The notes under the pieces: generated by a model | Database searches by the model: none | What the model was told of the DNA's origin: nothing | The model's input: the letters and a program-made list of their open reading frames with translations, nothing else | Translations under genes and position numbers: made by a program | Assembly: GCF_001593385.1 (NCBI RefSeq) | Contig: NZ_LUVZ01000001.1 | Span: 434,001 to 498,000, forward strand | Length of the DNA stretch: 64,000 nucleotides | Origin: Chryseobacterium cucumeris | GTDB taxonomy: Bacteria; Bacteroidota; Bacteroidia; Flavobacteriales; Weeksellaceae | Reading direction: 5' to 3' | In this document: positions 40,897 to 50,515 of the stretch, in pieces | Numbering within the stretch: position 1 is the stretch's first letter | Layout: every line of letters starts with the position of its first letter

Positions 40897-43800
40897 TTAT
40901 TCTGCTAAATTGATATCTTCTTTTTTGATAGGTTTAATTTTTTCCTGTAGTGTTTCAAAAATCACATACAGAACCGGAATTACAAATAATCCCAAAACAG
41001 TTCCTATCAATAGTCCGATGGCGGCACCCGTAGCGATAGATCTGTTACCTACTGCTCCAATTCCACTTGCCAGCACTAACGGCAATAAACCGAAAATAAA
41101 GGCGAATGAGGTCATCAGAATAGGTCTCACTCTGGCTTTCGCTGCATTGATGGCTGACATTACAATGGTTTCTCCATGATGCCTTCTCTGAACCGCGAAT
41201 TCAACAATAAGAATTGCATTCTTCGCGAGCAATCCCACGAGCATGATCAGGGCAATCTGGAAGTAAATATTATTTTCAAGTCCCATGATCTTCTGGCCGA
41301 AATAAGCTCCCATTACCCCAAGAGGAAGAGAAATAATGACGATCAGCGGAAGGATATAACTTTCATACTGTGCAGAAAGGATAAAGTAAACGAAGATCAA
41401 ACTCAGTCCGAAAATCAAAAGCGTTTGAGATCCTGAATTTAATTCTTCTCTCGTTAATCCGGTAAATTCTACGGCATAGTTTTGATTCAGGGTTTCATCC
41501 GCTACCTGCTGTACTGCGGCAATTGCATCCCCGGAACTGTATCCGTCAGAGTTCGCTCCCGTTACCTTCACTGAAGTAAAGAGGTTGTAACGGCTTACGG
41601 ATTGTGGTCCATAGGCTTTTGTTAATGTTACAAACTGTGAAATCGGCGTCATAATCCCTGATCCTGTTCTCACATAAAGCTGATTCAGATTTTCAATATT
41701 CTTTCTGTTTTCAGGAAGAGCCTGAACCATCACTCTGAACTGCTTTCCATACTTGGTAAAGTCTGCAGTATAAATACCTCCGATATACCCCTGCATCGTA
41801 GCCAGAATCTCGTTTACAGAAACCCCAAGCTGCTTACTCAGAGGAACATTAATTTCCATCTGATACTGAGGATATTTGGTATTGAATGAAGTCTGTGCAA
41901 ACTGAATTTCAGGTCTCTGCATCAGCTTACCGATGAATTCATTGGTTTTAGCATCCAGATCAGCATATTCTCCGCCTGATTTATCAAGCAATACCATTTC
42001 AAAACCTGCACTGTTACCAAATCCCGGTACACTTGGCGGCTGGAAGAATACGACTTTAGCATCAGGAACAGATCCTACGATTCCAAATAATTTTTTAGTG
42101 ATATCTTCAGAAGTCTGTCCGTCTTTTTTTCTTTCTTCGAATGGTTTCAGTTTCACAAATGCAAGACCGTTGTTACTTCCGTTACCGGATAAGAATCCTC
42201 TACCTGTTGAGATCGTTACGTTCTGTACGCCCGGAACTTTCAATGCCTTAGCCTGAAGAGTTTTCAATGCGTTGTAAGTTCTTTCCATAGAAGCTCCCGG
42301 AGGAAGCTGAACATCGGTAAAGATAATCCCTCTGTCTTCTGTAGGTACAAACCCTTTCTTCATGCTGCTGCTTGCCCAGAACAGAATACCTCCGGTAACA
42401 GCGAAAATAATCAGGGTTACCCATTTATGTCTCAACAGGAATACAAATCCTCTTCCGTAACGCTCAGTAGTTGTTTTAAAAGCAATATTAAACTTATAGA
42501 AAAACTTTTGTAACAGGTTCAGATTTTTATATTCTGCATGATGCGCTTCGTGAGGTTTTAAGAATAATGAACATAAAACCGGACTCAACGTTAATGCGTT
42601 AATCGCAGAAATGATGATGGCTATAATCAGCGTAATACCAAACTGTTGGTAGAATACCCCAGTAGGACCTGTAATAAACGTCACTGGAATAAATACCGCT
42701 GCCATTACCAAAGTAATCGAGATAATAGCTCCCGTAATCTCATCCATCGCCTCTACTGTTGCTTTTTTAGCATCGGAAATACCATGCTCCATCTTGGCGT
42801 GAACGGCCTCGACGACGACGATGGCATCATCCACTACAATACCAATCGCCAGTACCAATGCAAATAAGGTTAAGAGGTTTAATGAATATCCGAATAAATT
42901 CAGGAAGAAGAATGCCCCCACAATAGATACCGGAACCGCGATAGCCGGGATCAGCGTAGATCTGAAGTCCTGAAGGAAAATATATACTACAATAAATACC
43001 AGAATGAAGGCTTCGATAAGGGTATGAACTACCTTTTCAATAGAAGCTTCCAGGAATTCATTGGTATCGAAGTTGAAAGTATACTTGATTCCCTGTGGGA
43101 AAGTTCCCTCAGCAGATTTCAGATAGGCTTTGATATTTTTAATAATCTCCTGTGCGTTGGATCCCGGAGTCTGGAAGATCCCCATACTGATGGAAGGATT
43201 GTTTCCGTTCTCCCCGATTCCTGTGTAAGACTGTCCTGCAAGTTCCACTTTAGCAACGTCTTTCAGCATCAGGTTTTGTCCGTTTGCAAGAGATTTGATG
43301 ATGATATTATCGTATTGTTCCTTATCGTTGAATTTCCCTACGTATTTGATGATATATTCAAAAGAACTACCGCTGTTTTGGCCGATAGAACCTGCCGCCG
43401 CTTCTCTACTCTGCTCATTGATGGCATTGGTAACATCAGTAGGCGTTACACTGTAGGCAGCCATTTTTGCAGGATCAAGCCAGATTCTCATCGAGTAGTT
43501 TTTACCACCGAAAACGTTCGCATCTCCAACACCATTTACCCTTTTCAGGTTAGGAATAATATTGATATTCAAAAAGTTCTGAAGGTATACGTCATCCAGG
43601 TCTTTATTTTCAGAATAGAAGGACATATACATCAGGGCACTGGTCTGCTGCTTCTGGGTTACTACCCCTGAACGCGTTACTTCGGCAGGTAAAAGCGGGG
43701 TAGCTCTCGCTACACGGTTCTGTACGTTTACCGCTGCAATATCCGGATCTATTCCCTGTTTGAAGAAAACCTGGATCTGGGCAGAACCGTCGTTTCCGGC

Positions 43801-44043
43801 ACTGGAAGTGATATAATCCATACCTTCCACCCCATTGATCTGTTCTTCCAAAGGTACTACTACACTTTTCATTACCGTCTCGGCATTGGCTCCCGTATAG
43901 TTTGCGGAGACACTTACCGTAGGCGGTGCAATGTCCGGATACTGTGTAACCGGTAACGAGATCAGTCCCAGCACACCGAGAATCACAATCAGGATTGAGA
44001 TTACGGTGGATAAAACCGGTCTGTTAATAAAGTTTTTTATCAT
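40897..44043 (-). CDS. RND efflux permease (HAE1 family, AcrB-like)
   Basis: A 1048-residue inner-membrane proton antiporter of full family length with 12 membrane segments. It starts with MIKNFINRPVLSTVISI. The proton-relay aspartates lie in GIVVDDAIVVVE (about 402-413), with the partner Lys later in GLLAKNAILIVEFA. Two large periplasmic loops carry the substrate pockets (residues about 30-335 and 560-870). It works with the adaptor (TAATG overlap of one base) and the OprM-like channel to pump out drugs or detergents. Substrates cannot be told from sequence. Confidence 0.96.
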   Translation of the reverse strand: MIKNFINRPVLSTVISILIVILGVLGLISLPVTQYPDIAPPTVSVSANYTGANAETVMKSVVVPLEEQINGVEGMDYITSSAGNDGSAQIQVFFKQGIDPDIAAVNVQNRVARATPLLPAEVTRSGVVTQKQQTSALMYMSFYSENKDLDDVYLQNFLNINIIPNLKRVNGVGDANVFGGKNYSMRIWLDPAKMAAYSVTPTDVTNAINEQSREAAAGSIGQNSGSSFEYIIKYVGKFNDKEQYDNIIIKSLANGQNLMLKDVAKVELAGQSYTGIGENGNNPSISMGIFQTPGSNAQEIIKNIKAYLKSAEGTFPQGIKYTFNFDTNEFLEASIEKVVHTLIEAFILVFIVVYIFLQDFRSTLIPAIAVPVSIVGAFFFLNLFGYSLNLLTLFALVLAIGIVVDDAIVVVEAVHAKMEHGISDAKKATVEAMDEITGAIISITLVMAAVFIPVTFITGPTGVFYQQFGITLIIAIIISAINALTLSPVLCSLFLKPHEAHHAEYKNLNLLQKFFYKFNIAFKTTTERYGRGFVFLLRHKWVTLIIFAVTGGILFWASSSMKKGFVPTEDRGIIFTDVQLPPGASMERTYNALKTLQAKALKVPGVQNVTISTGRGFLSGNGSNNGLAFVKLKPFEERKKDGQTSEDITKKLFGIVGSVPDAKVVFFQPPSVPGFGNSAGFEMVLLDKSGGEYADLDAKTNEFIGKLMQRPEIQFAQTSFNTKYPQYQMEINVPLSKQLGVSVNEILATMQGYIGGIYTADFTKYGKQFRVMVQALPENRKNIENLNQLYVRTGSGIMTPISQFVTLTKAYGPQSVSRYNLFTSVKVTGANSDGYSSGDAIAAVQQVADETLNQNYAVEFTGLTREELNSGSQTLLIFGLSLIFVYFILSAQYESYILPLIVIISLPLGVMGAYFGQKIMGLENNIYFQIALIMLVGLLAKNAILIVEFAVQRRHHGETIVMSAINAAKARVRPILMTSFAFIFGLLPLVLASGIGAVGNRSIATGAAIGLLIGTVLGLFVIPVLYVIFETLQEKIKPIKKEDINLAE

Positions 44044-45230
44044 TAGAATTTCGGTTTTATTGATTGAACAAGACTATCCATTTTAATTGGCTGTGGTTTC
44101 ACGGCTGTTCCCGGTTTCAGACCTCCGATACCAGCTGCAATAACTCTTTCACCTTTATTAACTCCGGATTTGATAAGAGCCATATTGTCGATTCTGTCGA
44201 TAACATTCACAACAACGTTTCTGGCAGTATCTCCTTTTTCTACTTTGTAAACGTAAACAATACCCTGCTGCTCATAAGTAGCACTTTCAGGTACTACAAG
44301 TACATTGTCATAATGCTGAGGGAACCTGATCGTTCCACTGTTCCCATTACTTAATAATTTCTGGGCATTAGAGAAAGCAACTCTGAACTGAATGGTTCCG
44401 GTTGTAGGATCAATCTGGCCGGTAATGGCTTCAATTCTTCCTTTTTCAGGATAAAGACTTCCGTTGGCTAACTGAAGTTCAACCATAGGTAAGTTTTTGA
44501 TTTTCTCAGGCATAGAAGCTCCAGGAGATTTTTCAAGGAAATCAAAATATTCTTTTTCATTCATGGCAAAGTAAGCATAGATCTCAGAGGTATCAGAAAT
44601 CGTTGTCAGAGGAGTCTGATCAGACGGCCCTACCAAACTTCCTACTTTCAATGGCAGTCTTCCGATTACCCCTGAAATAGGAGCACGGATAATAGAATAT
44701 TCGATGTTGGCTTCCACCCCTTTATAATTGGCTTCAGCCTGTCTTTTGGCTGCATTGGCCTGCTGTAACTGTGCCTGAGCCTGAGCCAACTGAGCCTGGG
44801 CAGTCTGTAACTGTACGTTGCTGATGATATTTTTCTGAACAAGAGGTTTTAATTTGTTTACTTCAACCTGAGCTGCATTTACAGAAGCCTGAGCCGCCGC
44901 AACACTGGATGCCGCTGCACCAATTCCTGCTTTGGAAGCTGCTGCATTTTCGTTCAGGATATTGGTTTCCAGACGGAACAAAGGCTGTCCTTTGGTAACA
45001 TATTGTCCTTCATCTACCAATACCTGGGTAATATACCCTTGTATCTTTGCACGTACATCATTGTTTACCCTACCCTGGATGGTAGCCGGAAACGTCTGAT
45101 AACCCACTATATTTTTTGACTCCACTGAGATAACAGGATATGGCTTGGCACCATCCTGTTTCGGAGCTTCTTTTTTGCAGGCAGTCAGTGAAAGCGCTGC
45201 AATGGAAAGTATAACTAGCTTATTATTCAT
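44043..45230 (-). CDS. RND efflux periplasmic adaptor (AcrA-like)
   Basis: A 395-residue membrane-fusion protein. Lipobox SLTAC near residue 18 marks a lipoprotein. A lipoyl half-motif (VRAKIQGYITQVLVDEGQYVTKGQPLFRLE) is followed by a long coiled hairpin rich in Ala and Gln (about 95-165), the second lipoyl half (IRAPISGVIGRLPLKVGSLV) and the beta-barrel and membrane-proximal domains. It links the permease to the outer-membrane channel. It starts 1 base after the regulator's stop. Confidence 0.95.
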   Translation of the reverse strand: MNNKLVILSIAALSLTACKKEAPKQDGAKPYPVISVESKNIVGYQTFPATIQGRVNNDVRAKIQGYITQVLVDEGQYVTKGQPLFRLETNILNENAAASKAGIGAAASSVAAAQASVNAAQVEVNKLKPLVQKNIISNVQLQTAQAQLAQAQAQLQQANAAKRQAEANYKGVEANIEYSIIRAPISGVIGRLPLKVGSLVGPSDQTPLTTISDTSEIYAYFAMNEKEYFDFLEKSPGASMPEKIKNLPMVELQLANGSLYPEKGRIEAITGQIDPTTGTIQFRVAFSNAQKLLSNGNSGTIRFPQHYDNVLVVPESATYEQQGIVYVYKVEKGDTARNVVVNVIDRIDNMALIKSGVNKGERVIAAGIGGLKPGTAVKPQPIKMDSLVQSIKPKF

Positions 45231-45231
45231 T

Positions 45232-45687
45232 TTATAGTTTATTAAGAGATTCCTGAATATTTTCTATGTTTTTATTTAAGAGTGCTTTGTAAACTTCTAT
45301 TCTTTCGTTGTATCCATCGTCTTTACTTTTTTTAAAATTGTTTAAATCATCTAATAGTCTTAGTTCGTCCTGCATTTTCTGGACAATTTTTTCGAATCGT
45401 ATTTTCTTGTATTCATCATTGATGAAAAAATACCGTTTCCGCTCATCCATTTTGTTATGATCTACGATAAGCTGGGCATTGAGCAGTAATGAAATACTGG
45501 TAGAAACAGAGCTTTTACTCGCAGAGAGCACTTCAACAAACTCGTCAAAAGTAATTCCTACTTTCTCATAGTCGAAAAGAAGGTAGGAATAAATTTTTGA
45601 AGCTAAAGGGGGTAAGCTAAACACGGTGCCATAGAATTTTACGGCATCTTGAAAAATTTTTTCATCAATTTCTATACTTTGGTGCAT
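45232..45687 (-). CDS. MarR/GbsR-type regulator of the efflux operon
   Basis: A 151-residue winged-helix protein. SKIYSYLLFDYEKVGITFDEFVEVLSASKSSVSTSISLLLNAQLIVDHNKMDERKRYFFIND matches GbsR-like MarR relatives, with the DERKR wing. The C-terminal helices are charged and probably dimerise. It is the first gene of the efflux operon, 1 base from the adaptor gene, so it most likely represses the pump and itself. The inducer is unknown. Confidence 0.88.
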   Translation of the reverse strand: MHQSIEIDEKIFQDAVKFYGTVFSLPPLASKIYSYLLFDYEKVGITFDEFVEVLSASKSSVSTSISLLLNAQLIVDHNKMDERKRYFFINDEYKKIRFEKIVQKMQDELRLLDDLNNFKKSKDDGYNERIEVYKALLNKNIENIQESLNKL

Positions 45688-45803
45688 AATATAAAAATTT
45701 GAACAAAAGTAGAAATTAGTTCAGAACCAAACGAACAAACCTGATAGAGTTTATAAATACAGGGCGTTTTAAAAATTCAATGAAAGTTGATTTAACTTTT
45801 TGA

Positions 45804-46316
45804 TTAAATTATAATCTTCTCAAAAGCTTTTCTCATTCCGTCTTTCAAAAGAACTTCTCCGCAATAAGAATAACCTCTGCCTTCAAGGATTTTCAACATG
45901 GCAATATTGTCATGATTGGTATCAACTTTAATACTCTGAATTCCATGGGATTTAGTGAATTCTTCGATCTGATCAAAAAGCTTCTTTACCATTCCCTGTC
46001 CTGCAAATTTTTCATCTACAGCCACTCTGTGAACTACAACAAATTCACCATCACTTAACCACGCTCCTTCAATGGTGCTGTAAGCAGGTTCATCATTCAG
46101 AATAAGTGCTGCATATACTGCAATCTCTCCATCCACTGTCATAACGTGACCAAATCCTTTCGCAATATCGCTTTCCACTGTCCCGAGATTAGGGTACCCG
46201 TTCTGCCATTGGGTACTTCCATCCTGTCTTCTTCTTTCGATGGATTGCTGAATGATTTCCCAAATAATGTTTCTGTCTTCAATTTCCGCTTGTCTTAGTT
46301 TAATCTCTGGATTCAT
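45804..46316 (-). CDS. GNAT N-acetyltransferase
   Basis: A 170-residue acetyltransferase of the RimI-like branch. VHRVAVDEKFAGQGMVKKLFDQIEEFTKSHGIQSIKVDTNHDNIAMLKILEGRGYSYCGEV contains the Q-x-x-G-x-G/V acetyl-CoA site and the motif-B strand. It stands alone between the efflux regulator and a DUF2007 gene. The substrate is unknown. Confidence 0.9.
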   Translation of the reverse strand: MNPEIKLRQAEIEDRNIIWEIIQQSIERRRQDGSTQWQNGYPNLGTVESDIAKGFGHVMTVDGEIAVYAALILNDEPAYSTIEGAWLSDGEFVVVHRVAVDEKFAGQGMVKKLFDQIEEFTKSHGIQSIKVDTNHDNIAMLKILEGRGYSYCGEVLLKDGMRKAFEKIII

Positions 46317-46425
46317 GTTATAAAAATTTGATTAAAAGATTGAATGATTTAAGAATTTAAAATCAGAGTTATTGCTTTTCGTTCAATCTTTGAAATATTT
46401 ATTTTTTGATGGTTTGCAATTAAAA

Positions 46426-46457
46426 AACCGAAAATTAATTAAAATTAATTTTCGGTT
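46426..46457 (-). terminator. Terminator downstream of the DUF2007 gene
   Basis: AACCGAAAATTAATT/AATTAATTTTCGGTT, a long perfect stem with a T-run on the minus strand, 33 bases after the stop at 46490. Confidence 0.85.
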
Positions 46458-46489
46458 CGAAGTAGTAAAATTTAAAATTATGAAATTGT

Positions 46490-46720
46490 TTATTGATTTT
46501 CACTTTGTTGAAGGTAAGCATCAATAATTTCAAATGCTCTTTTTTCTTCTTCCAGATCTACCATTACCTTCAGCGAAGTGGCTGTTGGCGTAGTGGTAAA
46601 CGTAAGATAATTATTTTCAACGGTATTTGCAATTTGCGCGTCATCCAATTTAGACTTAACCAACTGAATTTCTGAAGGGTTATCACTTTCATAAACTGAT
46701 ACTCTCGTACTTCTTTCCAT
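46490..46720 (-). CDS. DUF2007 signal-transducing-type small protein
   Basis: A 76-residue protein with the DUF2007 fold: RVSVYESDNPSEIQLVKSKLDDAQIANTVENN and a ferredoxin-like second half ending VDLEEEKRAFEIIDAYLQQ. It resembles PII-like small alpha-beta proteins; the role is unknown. It lies 61 bases after the aminotransferase gene, on the same strand, possibly in one transcript, and has its own terminator. Confidence 0.8.
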   Translation of the reverse strand: MERSTRVSVYESDNPSEIQLVKSKLDDAQIANTVENNYLTFTTTPTATSLKVMVDLEEEKRAFEIIDAYLQQSENQ

Positions 46721-46781
46721 ATTCTAATTGTTTGAGTATCTAAATATACAATGTTTTTTTTAAAATTACAAATTCCGGATT

Positions 46782-48107
46782 TTAAATTTTATTAATATTG
46801 TTTTCAATTTTGTCTAAAGCAAGCTGGATTTCTTCTTTAGTAACATTCAAGTGAGGTCTGAAACGAAGAGACTGATCCCCGCAAGGAAGAATAATCAATC
46901 CGTCATTGAAAAGCTCGTTCATCAGGTGGTTTCTCTGCTCTGCAGTAGGAAGATCAATAGCACACATCAAGCCTCTTCCTCTTGCATTGGAAATTTTATC
47001 AGGATATTTTTCAGCAAGAGCTTTTAAGTTTTCCAGTAAGAAATCTCCAACTACTCTTGCGTTCTCAACAAGATTTTCTTTCTCAATCACTTCCATTACC
47101 AACTGGAAACGAAGCATATCGATAAAGTTTCCTCCGAATGTTGAGTTGATTCTTGAACTTTCCCTGAAAACATTGTTCGGAACCTGATCAAATTTTTCCT
47201 TATTAGCCAGCACACCACAAACCTGAGCTTTTTTCCCGAAAGAAATAATGTCCGGTTTTGCTGTGAAATGCTGGAAAGCCCACATTTTCCCTGTAATGGC
47301 AATCCCTGTCTGAACTTCATCAAAAATAAGTAAGATTTCGTTATCATCACAGATTCTTCTTAATCCTAATAAGAATTCGTCTCTGAAATGATTGTCACCT
47401 CCTTCAGCCTGAATAGGTTCAATGATAATACAAGCCACTTTATCAGGGTGCATCAAAATAGCCTCTTCAATCTGAAGTAAAGCAAGATTTTCGTTTTTGA
47501 TAGTTTCTTCAAGGTTCTCTTCTGTGATGGGAAACTTTAATTTTGGATTTAAAATTCTCGGCCAGTTAAACATTGGAAAATATTGATACTTTCTTGGGTC
47601 AGAAGTATTGGTTAGGCTCAAAGTATAACCACTTCTTCCATGGAAAGCCTGTTTGAAGTGGATACAGATTCCAGCTTCAGTGTCTAATCCTTTTTCAAAG
47701 TTTTTGCGGGTTTTCCAATCGAAGCATGCTTTCATTGCATTTTCAACCCCCATTGTTCCGCCTTCAATAAAGAAAGCATATTGTAATTCTTCAGGGATAA
47801 CCACTCTTTCGAATACCTCAAGGAAATGAGCGTATTCTTCCGAGTAAACGTCAGCCAAAGTAGGTTTATTAACAGCCATTCTTCCTAACCATTCTGATCT
47901 TTCAACAAGATAAGGGTGGTTGTATCCGATGGATGCAGATGCAAACATAGAGAACATATCCAGGTATTCTCTGTCTGTCAGTTTATCATAAAGCCATGAT
48001 CCGTGTGACTTTTCAATATCCATCACAAAATCGAAACCGTCTGCCAACACATGTTTTCCTACTGTTTCTTTTACTTTATTTGCTTTTATATCTAATGTGT
48101 GTTCCAT
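46782..48107 (-). CDS. lat: L-lysine 6-transaminase
   Basis: A 441-residue class-III aminotransferase that moves the epsilon-amino group of lysine to 2-oxoglutarate, giving aminoadipate semialdehyde. The motif set matches lysine epsilon-aminotransferases: GGTMGVENAMKACFDWK for cofactor phosphate, FHGRSGYTLS, IFDEVQTGIAITGK with the cofactor-pairing Asp, and SFGKKAQVCGVL with the PLP lysine (K292 or K293). The neighbouring aldehyde dehydrogenase uses the product, which strengthens the substrate call. It follows that gene after 111 bases on the same strand. Confidence 0.92.
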   Translation of the reverse strand: MEHTLDIKANKVKETVGKHVLADGFDFVMDIEKSHGSWLYDKLTDREYLDMFSMFASASIGYNHPYLVERSEWLGRMAVNKPTLADVYSEEYAHFLEVFERVVIPEELQYAFFIEGGTMGVENAMKACFDWKTRKNFEKGLDTEAGICIHFKQAFHGRSGYTLSLTNTSDPRKYQYFPMFNWPRILNPKLKFPITEENLEETIKNENLALLQIEEAILMHPDKVACIIIEPIQAEGGDNHFRDEFLLGLRRICDDNEILLIFDEVQTGIAITGKMWAFQHFTAKPDIISFGKKAQVCGVLANKEKFDQVPNNVFRESSRINSTFGGNFIDMLRFQLVMEVIEKENLVENARVVGDFLLENLKALAEKYPDKISNARGRGLMCAIDLPTAEQRNHLMNELFNDGLIILPCGDQSLRFRPHLNVTKEEIQLALDKIENNINKI

Positions 48108-48218
48108 AATAAATTGTAGTGTGATTTAATAAATGAACGATTAAATGATCCAAAAATGAAGCCTTTAATCATTCAGGTTATTAAGTTTTATGTTTTTTGA
48201 GTGCTTTAAGTAAAGCTT

Positions 48219-49769
48219 TTATAAATCAAATTTAATTCCCTGTGCCAAAGGAAGTTGCGCAGTGTAATTGATAGTATTGGTTTGTCTTCTCATATAATAC
48301 TTCCAGGCATCAGATCCTGACTCTCTTCCACCACCGGTTTCTTTTTCACCACCGAAAGCTCCACCAATTTCAGCACCGGATGTTCCGATATTGACGTTGG
48401 CAATACCACAGTCTGAACCAGCATGAGAAAGGAACAATTCTGCCTCTCTTAGATTCTGGGTCATGATCGCAGAAGATAATCCCTGAGGAACATCATTCTG
48501 AATAGCGATCGCTTCTTCTAATGTTTTGTATTTGATCAAATATAGGATTGGTGCAAAAGTTTCGTGCTGAACAATTTCATAAGAATTTTTCACTTCCGCT
48601 ACGCAAGGTTTCACATAGCATCCGGATTCGTAATCTTTACCAGATAAAACTCCGCCTTCAACAACGAATTTTCCACCTTCTTTTTTACATTTTTTGATGG
48701 CTTCTTCGTATTGGTTTACAGCATCAGTATCAATAAGCGGTCCTACATGGTTTTTCTCATCCAATGGGTTTCCGATTTTCAGCTGACCATAAGCTTTTGT
48801 CAATCTTGTTTTCACTTCATCATACACACTTTCATGGATAATCAGTCTTCTTGTCGAAGTACATCTTTGGCCCGCAGTTCCTACAGCTCCGAAAACAGCT
48901 CCGATAATTGACATATCAATATCAGCTTCTTTTGTAATAATGATCGCATTGTTTCCACCCAATTCAAGGATAGACTTTCCGAATCTTTCAGCTACTTTAG
49001 AAGAAACCATTCTTCCAACTCTTGTAGATCCAGTGAAAGATACCAGCGCTACTCTTTTATCATCTACCAGTTTCTGCCCGATTTCGTGGTCCGATACCAA
49101 TACACTTGAAATTCCTTCAGGAAGATTATTTTCCTTCAAAACTTCCATCATGATATTCTGGCATGCAATAGCACAAAGCGGTGTTTTCTCAGATGGCTTC
49201 CAAATGGTAACGTTACCACAGATCCATGCTAATGCAGTGTTCCAGGACCATACGGCTACCGGGAAGTTGAATGCGGTGATAATCCCAACAACTCCCAGCG
49301 GATGGTATTGCTCATACATTCTGTGTCCAGGTCTTTCAGAGTGCATAGTGTACCCCTGAAGCTGTCTTGAAAGTCCAACTGCAAAGTCACAGATATCGAT
49401 CATCTCCTGAACTTCACCAAGACCTTCCTGTAATGATTTCCCCATTTCATAAGAAACAAGTTTACCAAGGTCGTCTTTATATTCTCTTAATTTTAAGCCC
49501 AGCTGTCTTACCACCTCTCCTCTTTTGGGAGCGGGAATCAGCCTGAATTCCTGAAATGCCTTTTGAGCAGTTTCAATTACTTTGTCATAATCACTTTCTC
49601 CGGAAGTTTTTACTTTAGCGATCAACTTTCCGTCTACAGGAGAAATGCTTTCTATCACCTTTCCTGAAGCGAAATATTTTCCGCCCACTGAAGTCCCTTT
49701 GTTCTCTTCTTTGATACCAAGATTTCTAAGTGTTTTTTCAATTCCGAAATCCTTTACTTTTTTTGACAT
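48219..49769 (-). CDS. amaB: Aldehyde dehydrogenase, probably L-aminoadipate-semialdehyde dehydrogenase
   Basis: A 516-residue ALDH7-type enzyme. The catalytic Cys lies in FGAVGTAGQRCTSTRRL and the general-base Glu in LELGGNNAI, with the cofactor motif FTGSTRVGR. These features and the length fit the ALDH7A1/AmaB group, which oxidises aminoadipate semialdehyde (in equilibrium with piperideine-6-carboxylate) to 2-aminoadipate. The adjacent lysine 6-transaminase makes the same substrate, so the pair forms a lysine breakdown route. TATCTTTA at 49791-49798, minus strand, is near the promoter consensus. Confidence 0.9.
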   Translation of the reverse strand: MSKKVKDFGIEKTLRNLGIKEENKGTSVGGKYFASGKVIESISPVDGKLIAKVKTSGESDYDKVIETAQKAFQEFRLIPAPKRGEVVRQLGLKLREYKDDLGKLVSYEMGKSLQEGLGEVQEMIDICDFAVGLSRQLQGYTMHSERPGHRMYEQYHPLGVVGIITAFNFPVAVWSWNTALAWICGNVTIWKPSEKTPLCAIACQNIMMEVLKENNLPEGISSVLVSDHEIGQKLVDDKRVALVSFTGSTRVGRMVSSKVAERFGKSILELGGNNAIIITKEADIDMSIIGAVFGAVGTAGQRCTSTRRLIIHESVYDEVKTRLTKAYGQLKIGNPLDEKNHVGPLIDTDAVNQYEEAIKKCKKEGGKFVVEGGVLSGKDYESGCYVKPCVAEVKNSYEIVQHETFAPILYLIKYKTLEEAIAIQNDVPQGLSSAIMTQNLREAELFLSHAGSDCGIANVNIGTSGAEIGGAFGGEKETGGGRESGSDAWKYYMRRQTNTINYTAQLPLAQGIKFDL

Positions 49770-49847
49770 AAAATCTTACTTTTCGTTCTCTCTAAAGATA
49801 AAAATATTATGTGAACCTCAAAACTTTAATTTTTAACAGGCTTTTTA

Positions 49848-49878
49848 TTTGGACTAATTACAAACATGCTTATCTTTG
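49848..49878 (+). promoter_or_regulatory. Near-perfect Bacteroidetes promoter
   Basis: TTTG (49848-49851), 19 bases, then TATCTTTG (49871-49878): an exact match to TTTG-N19-TAnnTTTG. The start codon at 49905 follows with a leader of about 20 bases. Confidence 0.85.
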
Positions 49879-49904
49879 TAGGGTAATCTTTTTGATAATC
49901 ACCA

Positions 49905-50054
49905 ATGGAAAATTCACAAGAAAACAACTCAAAGCTTAAAAAGTGGTTCAAGCGTGTGGGATGGGCTGGATTAGCTTTCTTTACCATAAAAGGCTTGATT
50001 TGGCTGGTCATATTCTACGTTGGAGCAGATAGTCTCCAGAGTTGTATACAATAA
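49905..50054 (+). CDS. 49-residue single-pass membrane protein
   Basis: A short ORF beginning MENSQENNSKLKKWFKRVGW with one membrane segment (about 21-40, AGLAFFTIKGLIWLVIFYVG) and a short tail with one Cys. The charged amphipathic N-terminus followed by KKWFKR suggests a cytoplasmic N-terminus. A consensus promoter lies 27 bases upstream and a strong terminator begins 2 bases after the stop, so it is a complete one-gene unit. I recall similar small proteins in related genomes but know no function. Confidence 0.8.
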   Translation: MENSQENNSKLKKWFKRVGWAGLAFFTIKGLIWLVIFYVGADSLQSCIQ

Positions 50055-50056
50055 AA

Positions 50057-50087
50057 AAGCAGAGAAATTTTCTCTGCTTTCTTTTTG
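50057..50087 (+). terminator. Terminator of the 49-residue protein gene
   Basis: AGCAGAGAAA/TTTCTCTGCT with a minimal loop, then CTTTCTTTTT. Confidence 0.85.
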
Positions 50088-50243
50088 ACATAAGCTTAAT
50101 CAAATTATTATTTCTTTATTGTAAAGCCAAAAAAAGAGGTCTTTTTTATATTTTCTGTAATTTAAAAAAAGGAGGTTATCATAATTTTCTATGGATCTGC
50201 CTCCCAAAAAGATTACTCTTCTTCCTCAATTCTTTCCTTTCAT

Positions 50244-50432
50244 TTACTCTTTCTTCTTCCTCCCTGCGTTGACCAGGCTCTGATGCAGCAGGTATTCTAT
50301 CTGTCCGTTCACACTTCTGAATTCATCATTGGCCCACTTTTCAAGAAGTTTATAAGTAGACTCATCTATCCTTATCACAAAGGATTTTTTGCCTTTGCTT
50401 TCCGAAGAGTTCTGAGCTTTTTCTGATTTCAT
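50244..50432 (-). CDS. Arc-type ribbon-helix-helix DNA-binding protein
   Basis: A 62-residue protein. After a charged tail, SFVIRIDESTYKLLEKWANDEFRSVNGQIEYLLHQSLVNAG is a ribbon-helix-helix fold as in Arc: a short strand, then two helices with the turn at SVNGQIE. It follows the SPFH gene on the same strand after 83 bases. It may regulate that gene or simply bind DNA or other partners; the pairing of SPFH and Arc-like genes is the only clue. Confidence 0.82.
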   Translation of the reverse strand: MKSEKAQNSSESKGKKSFVIRIDESTYKLLEKWANDEFRSVNGQIEYLLHQSLVNAGRKKKE

Positions 50433-50515
50433 TTTCTAAATTCTCTAACATTATTTCTGACTATTTTAGTGTAAAAGCTATCTGCACTAAAATCTAACTA
50501 TTAATTGTTCACTTC

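Noticed and set aside
43024..43671. 215-residue plus-strand ORF
   Set aside because: It lies fully antisense inside the RND permease gene; its sequence is the mirror of that gene's codon pattern and has no family features.
50042..50272. 76-residue plus-strand ORF
   Set aside because: It begins inside the end of the 49-residue gene, covers that gene's terminator and overlaps the ribbon-helix-helix gene in antisense.
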